A DNA stretch of 64,000 bases from CAWJMF01 sp963843945 (GCA_963843945.1 CAWJMF010000006.1:496001-560000), one strand, 5' to 3'. Counted from the first letter of the stretch, positions 35,501 through 44,075 are shown. Translations and numbers: made by a program. The notes: generated by a model not told the origin, from the letters alone.

Positions 35501-35982
35501 ACGCCTTGCAGAACTTCGATCGCCTCCGAGTAGGCGCAGAGCTGCACGATCGTGCCCGCGCGCGTGCGGCGCGCCAACTTGGCATCTTCGACTTCGTATT
35601 GCCAGGCGCCGAAGCGCGAAGTGCCGTCGACCCGCACGAGAAAGTCGGCGACGCCGGTGAAGCCGTCTCGCACGAAGGTCGCGCCGTGGACGACTTGCGC
35701 CCCTGCCTGAAGCGCTTCGAGCGTGGCGCGGGCTGCGCCGCGCAAGCCCTGAGCGCCGCCGCGCTCGATCGTCACGACCTCGAGCCCGCGGGCACGCAGC
35801 TTCTCCAGATAGGCCCGCTCGTGCGCGTCGCCCTTGTGCGCCACGAGACGCTCCTCGAGCGAGGGCGCCGGCTGCGCCAGTTCGCTCCGGGCGACCAGCC
35901 GATTGAGGCCGGCGAGGTGCTCGCAGGACAGGAAATCGACGAGGTCGCTGGGCGTGTAACGCCGGGGTCCGGCTGGGCTCAT
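32533..35982 (-). CDS. TM0106-type RecB-like nuclease fused to a DNA2/NAM7-type SF1 helicase
   Basis: About 1,149 residues. N-terminal RecB/Cas4-like nuclease: the metal-binding blocks GVADFLV and YEVEDAKLA, with a probable 4Fe-4S cluster from a Cys near residue 20 (FLSCEHL) plus CGRCRWIERC. A middle RNase H-like exonuclease domain follows (DIYFDMEGDPFFDGG, YNRDDCMSTLDLH). The C-terminal SF1 helicase has Walker A GPPGSGKT (K749), Walker B VIDEAGQ, LGDPMQLAQVSHG, PRSYRMHPEI and VDKFQGQEAPVV. A DNA-processing enzyme of unknown pathway, combining two nuclease folds with one motor. ATG 35982 (MSPAGPRRYT) is preferred over 36027. Confidence 0.9.
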   Translation of the reverse strand: MSPAGPRRYTPSDLVDFLSCEHLAGLNRLVARSELAQPAPSLEERLVAHKGDAHERAYLEKLRARGLEVVTIERGGAQGLRGAARATLEALQAGAQVVHGATFVRDGFTGVADFLVRVDGTSRFGAWQYEVEDAKLARRTRAGTIVQLCAYSEAIEVLQGVAPLAMHAILGDGRRESFRCADFNAHYRNVVARFLARYDEALAYPEPVEACGRCRWIERCDARRRADDHLSLVAGVRRSQAHKLSEAGVTTLAGLAAATGLARPRKLETRTFERLRAQAQLQLAARESGRPRYDFLPFEKDRGFGLLPEPDAGDIYFDMEGDPFFDGGSLEYLFGAAHLEAGRPEFTPFLGHDRSAEKKAFEAFVDWLVARRRRFPNLHVYHYAPYEEIALKRLASAHVTRETEVDTFLREGVLVDLYEVVRQSLRASFESYSLKKIEQFYRGARDAGVTDAMGSVVAYERFLETRDPRELERIVAYNRDDCMSTLDLHRWLLARKAEAEAALGEAVPWRPAIPPEPEKNDPELDGLAAQLASGVDDPERAAPDDRARWLAAQLLVYHRREAKPEWWAYFERMRRKMLEDLVEDLYSIGSLRPSGEPAVALDRSLVHELRFEQQEHKLRAGMNVHDRLTGKNAGEILTLDDVTGRLTLKRGPSLREVPLPLALCAPGPINDDKQRDALLRFGRAYANDGARSRYRALRDLLRGDGPRVRGLAAGEPLDDGDTTGEKLAALVARLDESYLFVQGPPGSGKTYAGARAIVALLREGLRVGVAATSHKAIHNILAEIERAAVEARFEFAGMKKASAGRPDSVYESKFGFIDCSDTVGDCLPSASVRLVAGTAWHFANVQLDGSLDVLVIDEAGQVSLANAIAMGTAARNVVLLGDPMQLAQVSHGNHPAFAGASVLEHLLGENNATVTPERGLFLPRSYRMHPEICRFVSELSYDGRLVAAPGCARQRVTPRAGATLLGGAGLRYLAVEHENNLQSSVEEADAIVRAIDDLAGGSVIDSQGRKTILDQHDILVVTPYNAQVKTLRERLDPAGLAGVRVGTVDKFQGQEAPVVFFSMASSRGDDLPRGLEFLFDRNRLNVAVSRARALAVLVCTPTLLETHGSSVEQLRMLNAVCRFVESSAGLSLLPGSDEDPPAAAQAAGL

Positions 35983-36324
35983 GTCCTCATCATCGGTCGT
36001 CAGCGTGCCAGCACCCTGGCACTCCATTTCCGAGGGCAGCCGTAATTAAGCCGACGGCAAGGCCGGGCAAGCGAGCGAGCCCGCAAATTAGTTCAGCAAT
36101 AAAGTAAAACGCGGAGGCCGCTTGCGACGCCCGTCACTCCCAAAGCAATCGAGTCCCAGGTACGTTGGGTCCATAGCCCGGGGCCGTCACGATTGCGACG
36201 CAGTGGAGGGTGGCTGCGCCGGAGGTCCTGAAAATATCGAGTCCTCTCAAAATCGGTCACGCTACACGCTTGCTCGGCTGAATGGTTCACCTCGCCTACG
36301 TGGGCCGCCGATAACAACAGGAGC
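35983..36324. other. Intergenic region without a supported gene
   Basis: 342 bases between divergent genes. A minus-strand frame with a leucine-rich stretch exists but shows no domain, start signal or conservation that I recognise. The region is less GC-rich than the genes (GCAATAAAGTAAAAC near 36095) and must hold both promoters; no clear -35/-10 pair or operator stands out. Confidence 0.5.
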
Positions 36325-39300
36325 ATGGTGAGCCTCCAACTCCAAGATGGCGGGGTCCTCGCACGCGAGGAAATCCCGTCGAGCGACGTCGTCCGCGAGC
36401 GTTTTGGATACCTCGACGGATTGCGCACGCTCGCCATCTTGGCCGTTGTGGTGGCGGAGGTCGCGAAAAACGCCGACTTACTCGTCCACGTAAAGCCCGA
36501 GCTGGCGGCGCTTTTCCGCGCCTGCTCGCATGGGCTCGACCTCTTTTTCATCATTTCGGGCTTCGCACTCGCCTACCCGATCTTGACGCTGGTCCATCAG
36601 GAGGGGCAGACCTACCTCGACGTTTCGCGGTACGCGCTCAAGCGTCTGCTGCGGGTCGTTCCGACCTACTACGCCGTCATCGGGCTGACGGTGCTGATAC
36701 CGTTGCTTGCCGGGCGCCTCCAGCTCGGCGCGCTCGAGGGGCCCCTTCCCTCGCAGGCGGAGATCGTCCGTCAAGCGCTCTTCGTGGGAAACGCCCTCCC
36801 CAACGATGGGTTCTGGTCGTTGGCCCTGACCATGCGCTGGTACGTGCTCTTCCCGTTCCTCGTGCTGCTCTGGGTACGTTTGCCGATCGGGTTTCTGGCG
36901 GCGACGGCGGGCCTCTGGGTCCTGAATTTCTTGACCCCGGCGCACCTCTACGGGGCCGGGGTGCTCCCGGCGTTCATGCTGGGCATCCTCGCCGCCGACA
37001 TCCGGGCGCAACGGCACCGCATCGAGCGCTACGCGCTGCCGCTGGCCCTCGTCGCCGGCGCGGCCGCGGTCTACTTCGAGCCCTTCTTCGCGGGCTTGCC
37101 CGGCACGATCGGCCAGCCGCCCATTTTCGCGATCAACCCGGTGTGGCAGATCGCGCTCTTCCTCTTATTGGTCGGCGTCGGATTCTTCGGGGTCATCGAG
37201 CGGCTCTTCGGGCTGCGGATCTTCGGATGGGCCGCCGCCTTCTCGTACGCCGTCTCGCTCGTAGCCGATCCGGTAACCGGATTTATGTCGCGACGGCTCA
37301 CTCACCTCGGGTCAGGAGGCGCTGCGGTCAATGCAGGCGCAGTGGCAATTATCATGGGCGTGATCCTCTGGCAGCTCATCGACCGCTGGTTCTCCGACGG
37401 GAGCCTTCGGCCGCGGCTGGTCGATGCGCTCGCGCCGATCCTGCGTGCCGTTTTGAATCTGGTGCGCGCCGCAAACGTCCACTACGCGGGCCGCGGCCGT
37501 CTGCGGCCGGTGACGGTCGCACAAAATACCTCGACTGAATCGGACGACCTCGAGTCGGCCGGTTTCTACGCTCCGCCCCCGCGCGGAAGCGGCGACCTTG
37601 CGGTCGTCATGCAGCGCACCGGTTCCCCCGAGCAATTAGCCGCGGAGATTCTTGAAACGAAGAAACGCTTGGCCGAACAGTCCGCGGCGCTCTTCGCCGA
37701 TCCCGAGCCGGAACCGGTGATCCCGGTGCGCGAGCCCGAGCGGACGCCCGGATTTTACGAGCACGGCCAGCGCGCCGCGCCGGCTCCCCTCGACGTTCCG
37801 GTCTCGATCGATGCGGATCCGTTCGTTGCGGCCCAACCCGTCGAGCGAACCCCGGCGCTCGCGCCGCCCCCCGCTCCCCAGCCCTCGCTTGCCGTCCAGT
37901 TGCCCGCCTATTCGCCGCCGCCGGCTGCAGCCTCGCCGGCGCCACCTGCCGCGCCGCCGCCCGCTGCCGCGCAGCCGGCTTACGCCCCCGCCGCTTACGC
38001 GCCGATCGAGCCGCCCCCGCCCCCGGCGCCTGAGCTCGAGGGCTGGCTAATCCCGAAATCGTTCGAGGAAGATTTCTCACGCGCCGCCGCCGCGCCCGAG
38101 CCGGCACCCGCTCCGGAACTCCCGGGCTGGATTCACGCGGTCGAGCCGCGGCCCGAGCCGGGACCCTATCCCATGCCGCCGCCGGTTGCCGCACAGCCGC
38201 CCCCGGCGTTCGCGGCGCAACCCTCGCCGCCGGCGGCCCCGATTCAGCCGCCGGCGTACGCAGCTCAACCGCCCCCGGCGTACGCACCTCAACCGCCCCC
38301 CGCCTACGCGCCCCAACCCCCGGCTTACGAAGCGCCGCCGTCGAGTTACGCGCCCGTGCCCGCGGCACAGCCCCCTCAGCCGCCCCCGGCGTATGCACCC
38401 GAGCCGCCATCCCATGTGCCGCCGCCGGCGGCGGCCCACGTGCCTCAGGCGCCGCCGGCTTATGCGTCCCAGCCGGCGCCGCCGCCCTATCAGCCGCCGG
38501 TGCAAACGCCGATCGCCATGCCGCCGCTCGCGCAACCGGTCGCCTCGCCTCCGCCTCCGGCGCCGCAGCCGCAACCCGCGATTGCCATGCCAACGGCCGC
38601 ACAAGCTCAACCCGCGGCGCCGCCCTCCGCTGGACCGCCCGGCGCACAGCCGATCGCCATGCCGCCCGCCGCATCGCCGAGCGGACAGCCGATCGCTATG
38701 CCGCCCGCCGCTTCGCCACGGCCGTTGCCGCCGGCCCCACCCCCGCAGCCGGCCGTTCAAAGCGCGCCGATCGCGATGCCGCCACGGCGCGAGGAGCCGG
38801 TTCCCCCGGCTCAAGAAGCGATCCCGGTCTATGCGCGCGCCGATCAGTCCGGCTCGGCGCCCTTCCGCTACACCACGAGCTCGCCGGCCGAACCCTCGAA
38901 TGCGGCGCGCGCCGCGCAGGCCTACGTGGAACCGGCCTACGTCCCGCCTTCGTACAACCCGCCCGCGTACACCGCGCCCGTCGCCGCTTACGCACAACCC
39001 CCAGCCGAAACGGCTCCCGCCGCAGCGGCGGATCCGGCGACGCCGGCGACCCGCCCGGCGCCCCCGGCAGCCGAACCGGTGATCCAGTCCGCACCGGCGC
39101 GAGCGGCGCTCGGCCCAGCGCCCCAGCCGGCGCCGCCTCAGCCGCCTCCCCCAACCGCGCCGCTGCCGCTTCAAGCGGCACCCCTCCCAGCGCCCCCGCC
39201 TTCCTTTAGAGAGAGCCAGGAAGCGGCCGCCGGTCAGGCAGTACGAAACAGCGGCGGCGTAGAACAATCGGAGTCCTCGTCCGCGGCGCCACCCCTCGTT

Positions 39301-39453
39301 CCGTCGACCCCCGGGCAACGCGTGACGATTTCGCTACGGCCCGCACGCCCGCCGATTCGAGTGCGGATCGGGCCATCACCGCTCGCGTCGACGTCCCAAG
39401 CGTCGCCGTCGAGCAACGGTAAACACGCACTGGACGACGTTATCGATGGTTGA
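36325..39453 (+). CDS. Acyltransferase-3-like membrane protein with very long Pro/Ala-rich C-terminal tail
   Basis: 1,042 residues. Residues 1-360 have about ten helices with Acyl_transf_3 landmarks: YLDGLRTLAILAVVV, HGLDLFFIISGFALAYP, WSLALTMRWYVLFPFLVLLW. The conserved His after the first helix (usually VVxxH) is replaced (VVVAEV), and the Glu of WSLxxExxFY is absent, so acyl transfer may be lost. From about residue 390 the protein becomes disordered: Pro, Ala, Tyr and Gln repeats (AYAPQPPPAYAPQPP; repeated PIAMPP) reaching almost to residue 1,000, then an Arg-rich end. The tail is presumably cytoplasmic and may bind partners. The stop overlaps the coiled-coil gene by 8 bases. Confidence 0.83.
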   Translation: MVSLQLQDGGVLAREEIPSSDVVRERFGYLDGLRTLAILAVVVAEVAKNADLLVHVKPELAALFRACSHGLDLFFIISGFALAYPILTLVHQEGQTYLDVSRYALKRLLRVVPTYYAVIGLTVLIPLLAGRLQLGALEGPLPSQAEIVRQALFVGNALPNDGFWSLALTMRWYVLFPFLVLLWVRLPIGFLAATAGLWVLNFLTPAHLYGAGVLPAFMLGILAADIRAQRHRIERYALPLALVAGAAAVYFEPFFAGLPGTIGQPPIFAINPVWQIALFLLLVGVGFFGVIERLFGLRIFGWAAAFSYAVSLVADPVTGFMSRRLTHLGSGGAAVNAGAVAIIMGVILWQLIDRWFSDGSLRPRLVDALAPILRAVLNLVRAANVHYAGRGRLRPVTVAQNTSTESDDLESAGFYAPPPRGSGDLAVVMQRTGSPEQLAAEILETKKRLAEQSAALFADPEPEPVIPVREPERTPGFYEHGQRAAPAPLDVPVSIDADPFVAAQPVERTPALAPPPAPQPSLAVQLPAYSPPPAAASPAPPAAPPPAAAQPAYAPAAYAPIEPPPPPAPELEGWLIPKSFEEDFSRAAAAPEPAPAPELPGWIHAVEPRPEPGPYPMPPPVAAQPPPAFAAQPSPPAAPIQPPAYAAQPPPAYAPQPPPAYAPQPPAYEAPPSSYAPVPAAQPPQPPPAYAPEPPSHVPPPAAAHVPQAPPAYASQPAPPPYQPPVQTPIAMPPLAQPVASPPPPAPQPQPAIAMPTAAQAQPAAPPSAGPPGAQPIAMPPAASPSGQPIAMPPAASPRPLPPAPPPQPAVQSAPIAMPPRREEPVPPAQEAIPVYARADQSGSAPFRYTTSSPAEPSNAARAAQAYVEPAYVPPSYNPPAYTAPVAAYAQPPAETAPAAAADPATPATRPAPPAAEPVIQSAPARAALGPAPQPAPPQPPPPTAPLPLQAAPLPAPPPSFRESQEAAAGQAVRNSGGVEQSESSSAAPPLVPSTPGQRVTISLRPARPPIRVRIGPSPLASTSQASPSSNGKHALDDVIDG

Positions 39454-41464
39454 GCGCGACACGGTCTCGGCGATCGAGGTGCAGCTGCAAGGGCTGAACG
39501 CCGAAGGTCGTCGTGCTCTCGAGGAGCGCGCCGCCCACGCCGCATCCGTCGAGTCGTTGCGCGCGACGATCGAACGCTTGCGTGCGGATTTGCATGCGGC
39601 TCAAGTTGCCGCCCAAGAGCGCCAGGCGCCGGGCACGAGCTTCGCGACCGATTTCGATCGCGGCGACGTCGAGCGTCAACTCAACGAGATGATCGAGTCC
39701 GAGCAGATGGCGCGCAAGCGCCGGTCGCAAGCCGAGCAACGCGCGCTCGGTTTTCGTGCCGCCGCGACGTTCGCGGCCGCCGCTCGCATCGAAGCGGAAC
39801 GCTCCGGCGACCGCGAGCGCGCGGACCGGGAACTGCTGGTCGAAGATCGCTCGGCAAGGGAAGCCGCGCAAGCGCAAACGCGCGCCGTCGCCGAGCGCCT
39901 CGAGGAAGAAAAGCTCGCCAAGCAACGCGCCCAGCTCGAAGCGCACGTCATGGCCGAACGCGATATCGTCGCGCGTTCGGAATCCGAACGTCGCGCCGTC
40001 GACGAACACATCGCCGGCATCGCCGCGGAGATCGAGCGGGCCGAACGCGCGCTCGAAGCAGCCGAGGGCGCCGTCGCGCGCTTCGATCTGCACCAGCAGC
40101 GCCTCGCCGGCGAACACATGGCCGCGGTCGAGCGGTTGCGCGACGCGCGCGGTCAAGCCCGTCAAGAAATCGAAGCCCGCATCGCCGACTTGCGCGCGCG
40201 CGAGGAATCGATCGTGCGCGAACGCGTCGAGCAGGAGCGGATGCTGACCGCGCTCATCGCCGAAGAGCAGCAGCAAGCGCAGCTGCGGGCGCAGCGCGAG
40301 CAACAACTCGCGGCACAGATGCAGGCCGAGCGCGAGCGGGTCGAACGCGAGCGCCTCGAGCGCGAGCAAGCCGAACGCGAACGCCACGAGCGCGAGCGCG
40401 CCGAACTGGAGCGCTTGCAGCGCGAGCGAGCCGAGATCGAACGGCGCGAGCGTGCGGAGGAAGAGCGCCGCCAGCGCGAAGCGGCGGAACAGCAGCGCGC
40501 CGAGCAGCTCCGAGCCGAACAGCAGCGCGCCGAACAGGAACGCCTGGAACGCGAAGTCCGCGAGCGCTTCGAGCAAGAGCGCATCGCGCGCGAGCGGGCC
40601 GAGCAGGCGCGCGCGCAGCAAGAGCGCGAGCTAGCGGCCACCCACGAACGCGCGCAGCGCGAGCTGCAAGAGCGTTTCGAACGCGAGCGCGCCGAGCAGC
40701 AACGCATGCTCCAGGAACGCGAGGAACAAGAACGCCTGCAACGCGAGCGGGATCAGCGCATGCTCCTCGAGCGGCTCGACTACGAGCGCGCGGAACGCGA
40801 CCGTGCCGAGCGCGAACGCCAAGAACGCGAACGGCTGGAAACCTCCCGGCTCGAGGCCTCGCGCGCCGACGAGGCGCGCCTGCAGCGCGAGCAAATCGAG
40901 CGCGAAGTGCGCGAGCGGATCGAACGCGAACTCGCGGCGCGCCAGTACCCCGGAGCGCTCAACGGCTCGAGTTACACCAACGGAAACGGCGCGCACACCA
41001 ACGGCGCGACGCCGAACGGGCTTCCGACCGCGCCGACCGGCGTCGACGCGCCTTACGGCGCCGCCGCGCCGCCGCCCCAGGCGCCGCCGCCCCAAAGCGT
41101 GCCGCCTCAAGCCGCGCAGCCGCAAGCCGCGCCGCCGCAAGCCTACGCGCCGCCCCCAACTGCGCCGCCGCCTTCGGATCCGGTCGAGGCGCCTTCCTCA
41201 GGCAGCGCGATCGTGCCGACCAACGGGCGCATCGTTCCGATGAACGGCAACATTCCCAAACCCTACGCCAACGGCAACGGCGCGTACCCGATGCCCTACG
41301 AGCCGCAGCGCCCGAGCACGCCCGAGCCGAAGCGCCAGCTTTTCGGCGGCATCTTCGGCAAGCGCCGCCAGGAAGAGGAGCCGGTCGCCGATCCCAACGA
41401 GCCGTCCGTAGCCGACCGGATCGCTCGCGACTTCGGCTACCTCGGAGACCCCAACAAACCCTGA
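39446..41464 (+). CDS. Long coiled-coil protein with Pro/Asn-rich C-terminus
   Basis: 672 residues. Residues about 10-510 are nearly continuous charged helix rich in Arg, Glu, Gln and Ala, with recurring ERE/RERAE units, predicting a long coiled coil perhaps 70 nm long. It is followed by an Asn/Gly stretch (SYTNGNGAHTNGATPNG), a Pro/Gln-rich segment like the tail of the upstream membrane protein, and a basic end (QLFGGIFGKRRQEEEP). Start codon lies inside the upstream gene (8-base overlap), so the two are co-translated and probably form a membrane-linked scaffold. No enzyme domain. Arg/Glu bias also makes chance similarity to other coiled coils likely, so I assign no family. Confidence 0.85.
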   Translation: MVERDTVSAIEVQLQGLNAEGRRALEERAAHAASVESLRATIERLRADLHAAQVAAQERQAPGTSFATDFDRGDVERQLNEMIESEQMARKRRSQAEQRALGFRAAATFAAAARIEAERSGDRERADRELLVEDRSAREAAQAQTRAVAERLEEEKLAKQRAQLEAHVMAERDIVARSESERRAVDEHIAGIAAEIERAERALEAAEGAVARFDLHQQRLAGEHMAAVERLRDARGQARQEIEARIADLRAREESIVRERVEQERMLTALIAEEQQQAQLRAQREQQLAAQMQAERERVERERLEREQAERERHERERAELERLQRERAEIERRERAEEERRQREAAEQQRAEQLRAEQQRAEQERLEREVRERFEQERIARERAEQARAQQERELAATHERAQRELQERFERERAEQQRMLQEREEQERLQRERDQRMLLERLDYERAERDRAERERQERERLETSRLEASRADEARLQREQIEREVRERIERELAARQYPGALNGSSYTNGNGAHTNGATPNGLPTAPTGVDAPYGAAAPPPQAPPPQSVPPQAAQPQAAPPQAYAPPPTAPPPSDPVEAPSSGSAIVPTNGRIVPMNGNIPKPYANGNGAYPMPYEPQRPSTPEPKRQLFGGIFGKRRQEEEPVADPNEPSVADRIARDFGYLGDPNKP

Positions 41465-41478
41465 AACGCGCGCCGTTC

Positions 41479-41498
41479 GGGGCTCGAGCGCCGGTTTT
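41479..41498. terminator. Hairpin with T-tract between convergent genes
   Basis: GGGGC-TCGA-GCGCC (one mismatch) at 41479-41492 followed by GG and TTTT (41495-41498) on the plus strand, 15 bases after the coiled-coil stop. Short stem, moderate confidence. Confidence 0.4.
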
Positions 41499-41501
41499 AG
41501 C

Positions 41502-41855
41502 TCAGGCGATCAGGTCGCTGATCTCGTAGCTGAGCGCTTCGGGCGTGAAGGGCTTCAGCAAGAAGCCTTGCGCGCCGCGACGTACCGCTTCGACGGCGGT
41601 CGGCTTATCTTTCAAGGCCGAGATGACCAGAATGCGCGCGCGCGGCCGGCGCCGCAACAATCCCTCGATGCAAGTCAGACCGTCCATCTCCGGCATCGAG
41701 ATGTCCATCGTGACGATCTCGGGATCGAAGGTTTCCACGATGCGCAGCGCTTCGACGCCGTTCGAAGCCGTCTGAATCTGGTCGTCCGGACGCTCGATCG
41801 TGCGCTGAATCGCCTGGCGCATGAAATCCGAGTCGTCGACCAAGAGCATTCTCAT
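41502..41855 (-). CDS. CheY-like single-domain response regulator
   Basis: 117 residues, receiver only. Acidic pair DD (7-8), phospho-acceptor D51 (TMDISMPEMDG), switch Ser in VISAL and Lys in LLKPF. MPEMDGLTCI and SALKDKPTAVEAVRRGA match the second receiver at 49647-50045 closely, so the two are paralogues. Its ATG lies 12 bases downstream of the kinase gene stop on the same strand, so the kinase at 41868-43622 is its likely phosphodonor. No output domain. Confidence 0.93.
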   Translation of the reverse strand: MRMLLVDDSDFMRQAIQRTIERPDDQIQTASNGVEALRIVETFDPEIVTMDISMPEMDGLTCIEGLLRRRPRARILVISALKDKPTAVEAVRRGAQGFLLKPFTPEALSYEISDLIA

Positions 41856-41867
41856 CGGAACGTCGGG

Positions 41868-43622
41868 TTAGCGCGCTGCGAGTTCCGGCGCCTGCACCGG
41901 CAGGACGAAGCTGAACTCGCAGAACTGACCGACCTCCGAATTGACCAAGATTTCGCCCCCGCATTCGTCCACGACGAGCTGCTTGATGACGTTCATGCCC
42001 ATGCCGCGCCCCGCCTCGCTGGTGGTTTCGTCGACGGTCGTAAATCCCGGCGTGAAGATGACGCCGGCCACTTCGGAATCGTCGACGTTGCGCGCCCGCT
42101 CGGGCGTCAGGATGCCGAGCTCGACCGCGCGCTGACGGATCTTACCCGGATCGAGCCCTTGGCCGTCGTCGCGGAAGGTGAAGGCGAAGCTTCCCGAGGG
42201 CGAGTCGTACATCGGGTGGATGTCGATCGTCGCGGTGCGGGGCTTGCCGGCCGCCTCGCGCGCCGCGGGGGCTTCGATCCCGTGCGTGAGGCTGTTGCGC
42301 GTCAACTGAATCAGAACGTCCTTGACGACGAGGCGGCGCTCCGGCGGAAGCGCGCGCGTGTCGAAGGCATCCGCGTTGATGCGGACCTCTTTGCCGAGCT
42401 TTACGCCGAGTTGGCGCGCGAGCTGGTTGAGGCTCGCGACCAAATCGTCGCCGCCCTCCTTGCGGATGCGGGCGACGCGCTGGATGCCGGCGAGCTTGCC
42501 GCGCAGCGTTTGAAGATCCTCGAGATCCGAACGGAAGTCCGCGAGGCCAATCACGACGGCGAGGAAATCGTCGCCGCCCAGCGCTGGGCGGTTCTTGAGG
42601 TCGAAGATGCGCTGCTCGAATTCGGCCGCCTTGCGCTCGAAGTGGTCGAGGCCCAGCAGCGTCGCGTTGCCTTTGATGTTGTGCACGCGCTGCGCGACCG
42701 TGTCGAGACGCTGGCGCAGAAGCGCCGTCTGACCGATCGTCGCCGAGGCGAAGTCCGAAACTTTTAGCGCCTCGTCGACGACGCGAAGCTGGTCCTGCGT
42801 GGTCGTGACGAAACCGTCGAGCGCGGCGGGGTCGACGTGAATGATGCCGATCAGCAGCTCGAACTGCTTGACCTTCTGCTGCTCCGACTCGCGCAGCTGG
42901 CGCTCGCGCGTCGCCCGCTCGGTCACGTCTTCGACGGTGATCAGACAGTGCGTGATGACTTCGTTCTGCACGATGCGCCGGAAGCCGAAGCTCAGGTATT
43001 TGAGCGTCGCGGTACCGTCGGGATTTTCAACCGAGACCTCGATCTCGTCGAGCGGGTTGATCTTAATGATCGTCCGCTCTTTCTTGGTCGGGTCGAAGAG
43101 CAGCGTAAGATAGTCGCGCGAGGTCTTGAACATCCGTTCCGAGAGCAGCCGCTGCAGCACGTTGAGGAAGTTCTCGTTGCCCAGTTCGCTCTGCCGGAAG
43201 ACGTTCTCGAGCTCGCTCGAGTAGCGGCTCTGGATGAGGAAGGACGAGTCGATCAGCATGAGATGGGCGCGGACGTGCCCTAAGACGAGGTCCGATTCGG
43301 CCTTGGCCGCCTCGAGCTCGCGCTCTTGGCGCCACAGCCCGGCATTCTGCTGCTCGACTTGCGCGGCGTAGCCTTGCAGGCGCTGCCGCTCCTTGCGCGC
43401 CCGGAACGAGACCGCCCAGAAAGCGAGAATGATTCCGACGACCCCGGCGCCCGCGGCTCCCGCGATTTCGGTACCGCGCACCGGGTACGCCCAATATGCC
43501 AGGACGCCGACGGCACCCAACACCAAAAGAGCCCCGATGGCCGGAGCCGCGAGCACGAGCGGGCTGAGCCGGCCTTGCGGCGCCTCGGGGGCCGCACCAA
43601 CCGACGTCTGCGTCAAGACCAA
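41868..43622 (-). CDS. Membrane CheA-like kinase: PAS-like domain, HPt and CheA-type ATPase, no CheW domain
   Basis: 584 residues from TTG 43622 (GAGG about five bases upstream). Two N-terminal helices with almost no periplasmic loop (LVLAAPAIGALLVLGAVGVL; EIAGAAGAGVVGIILAFWAV), a coiled linker, a PAS-like domain ending VEDVTERATRERQLRESEQQ, then an HPt four-helix segment with H314 (VHNIKGNATLLGLDHFERKA) and a CheA P4-type ATPase (LTRNSLTHGIEAP; FRDDGQGLDP; IFTPGFTT; EAGRGMGMNVIKQLV). No P5/CheW-like domain and no HisKA dimerisation helix. Paralogue of the kinase at 44251-46497. Confidence 0.88.
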   Translation of the reverse strand: MVLTQTSVGAAPEAPQGRLSPLVLAAPAIGALLVLGAVGVLAYWAYPVRGTEIAGAAGAGVVGIILAFWAVSFRARKERQRLQGYAAQVEQQNAGLWRQERELEAAKAESDLVLGHVRAHLMLIDSSFLIQSRYSSELENVFRQSELGNENFLNVLQRLLSERMFKTSRDYLTLLFDPTKKERTIIKINPLDEIEVSVENPDGTATLKYLSFGFRRIVQNEVITHCLITVEDVTERATRERQLRESEQQKVKQFELLIGIIHVDPAALDGFVTTTQDQLRVVDEALKVSDFASATIGQTALLRQRLDTVAQRVHNIKGNATLLGLDHFERKAAEFEQRIFDLKNRPALGGDDFLAVVIGLADFRSDLEDLQTLRGKLAGIQRVARIRKEGGDDLVASLNQLARQLGVKLGKEVRINADAFDTRALPPERRLVVKDVLIQLTRNSLTHGIEAPAAREAAGKPRTATIDIHPMYDSPSGSFAFTFRDDGQGLDPGKIRQRAVELGILTPERARNVDDSEVAGVIFTPGFTTVDETTSEAGRGMGMNVIKQLVVDECGGEILVNSEVGQFCEFSFVLPVQAPELAAR

Positions 43623-43649
43623 CCTACCTCACCAGGAGTGTTAGTAGAA

Positions 43650-43832
43650 CTATCGGCCCTCATCTTCGTGCCTTGAAGCGCCGGGGGGAGGGACATCTTC
43701 CATGAGGGCGTCCCTCTTTTCTTCCGCGCGCGGCTTGCGGCGCTTCTCTTTGTGCGCCCCGGCAGGTCTGAGGTTCACCGGAGGTCCCAGCCGCGGCACG
43801 AGCTTCGGTTTCGCCTTGGGCTTTTTGGCCAC
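43650..43832 (-). CDS. Small basic protein upstream of the kinase
   Basis: 60 residues from GTG 43832, with a strong Shine-Dalgarno (GGAGG nine bases upstream). Lys/Arg/Pro-rich (MAKKPKAKPKLVPRLGPP; KEKRRKPRAEEKR), no hydrophobic segment. It lies 27 bases before the TTG of the kinase, so it is probably the first gene of a three-gene unit. A TATACT hexamer (43862-43857) 25 bases upstream could be its -10. Unknown function; the good ribosome site is the main evidence. Confidence 0.55.
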   Translation of the reverse strand: MAKKPKAKPKLVPRLGPPVNLRPAGAHKEKRRKPRAEEKRDALMEDVPPPGASRHEDEGR

Positions 43833-43856
43833 GAGCTTTCACCTCCCCGACTCCAG

Positions 43857-43862
43857 TATAGC
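43857..43862 (-). promoter_or_regulatory. Candidate -10 hexamer of the small basic protein-kinase-receiver unit
   Basis: TATACT on the minus strand, about 12 bases before the GGAGG of the small gene. No convincing -35 is found at 17 bases. The remaining 213 bases to the next plus-strand gene hold a perfect GC hairpin (CGGGCC-TGCG-GGCCCG, 43970-43985) and no recognised riboswitch. Confidence 0.35.
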
Positions 43863-44075
43863 GCGTATGATGTGCGACAGGACACTTTACAAATGCGCGA
43901 AGCGCTCCGGCCCCCATGTTACGCTTGTGTGAACGGAAAATTTCCTTCGGCTGTTGAACGAAACCAGCCCGGGCCTGCGGGCCCGCCCAGCTTGGCTCCG
44001 GGAAACTAAGGCGATGTACGATATGTGCCAGCCACCTTCGACGATTCTTAACCCGCGCGAACGGAGATAACGAAC

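Noticed and set aside
36093..36554. 153-residue minus-strand frame overlapping the acyltransferase-like start
   Set aside because: No domain, no ribosome site, and it is antisense to a supported gene over half its length.
37900..39200. Repeated sequence resembling a CRISPR-like array
   Set aside because: It is Pro/Ala codon low complexity without uniform repeat and spacer lengths.
38077..39318. Arg/Gly-rich frames within the Pro-rich tail
   Set aside because: Low-complexity GC-rich sequence keeps all frames open; the plus-strand frame joins the membrane domain and is the only one with structure.
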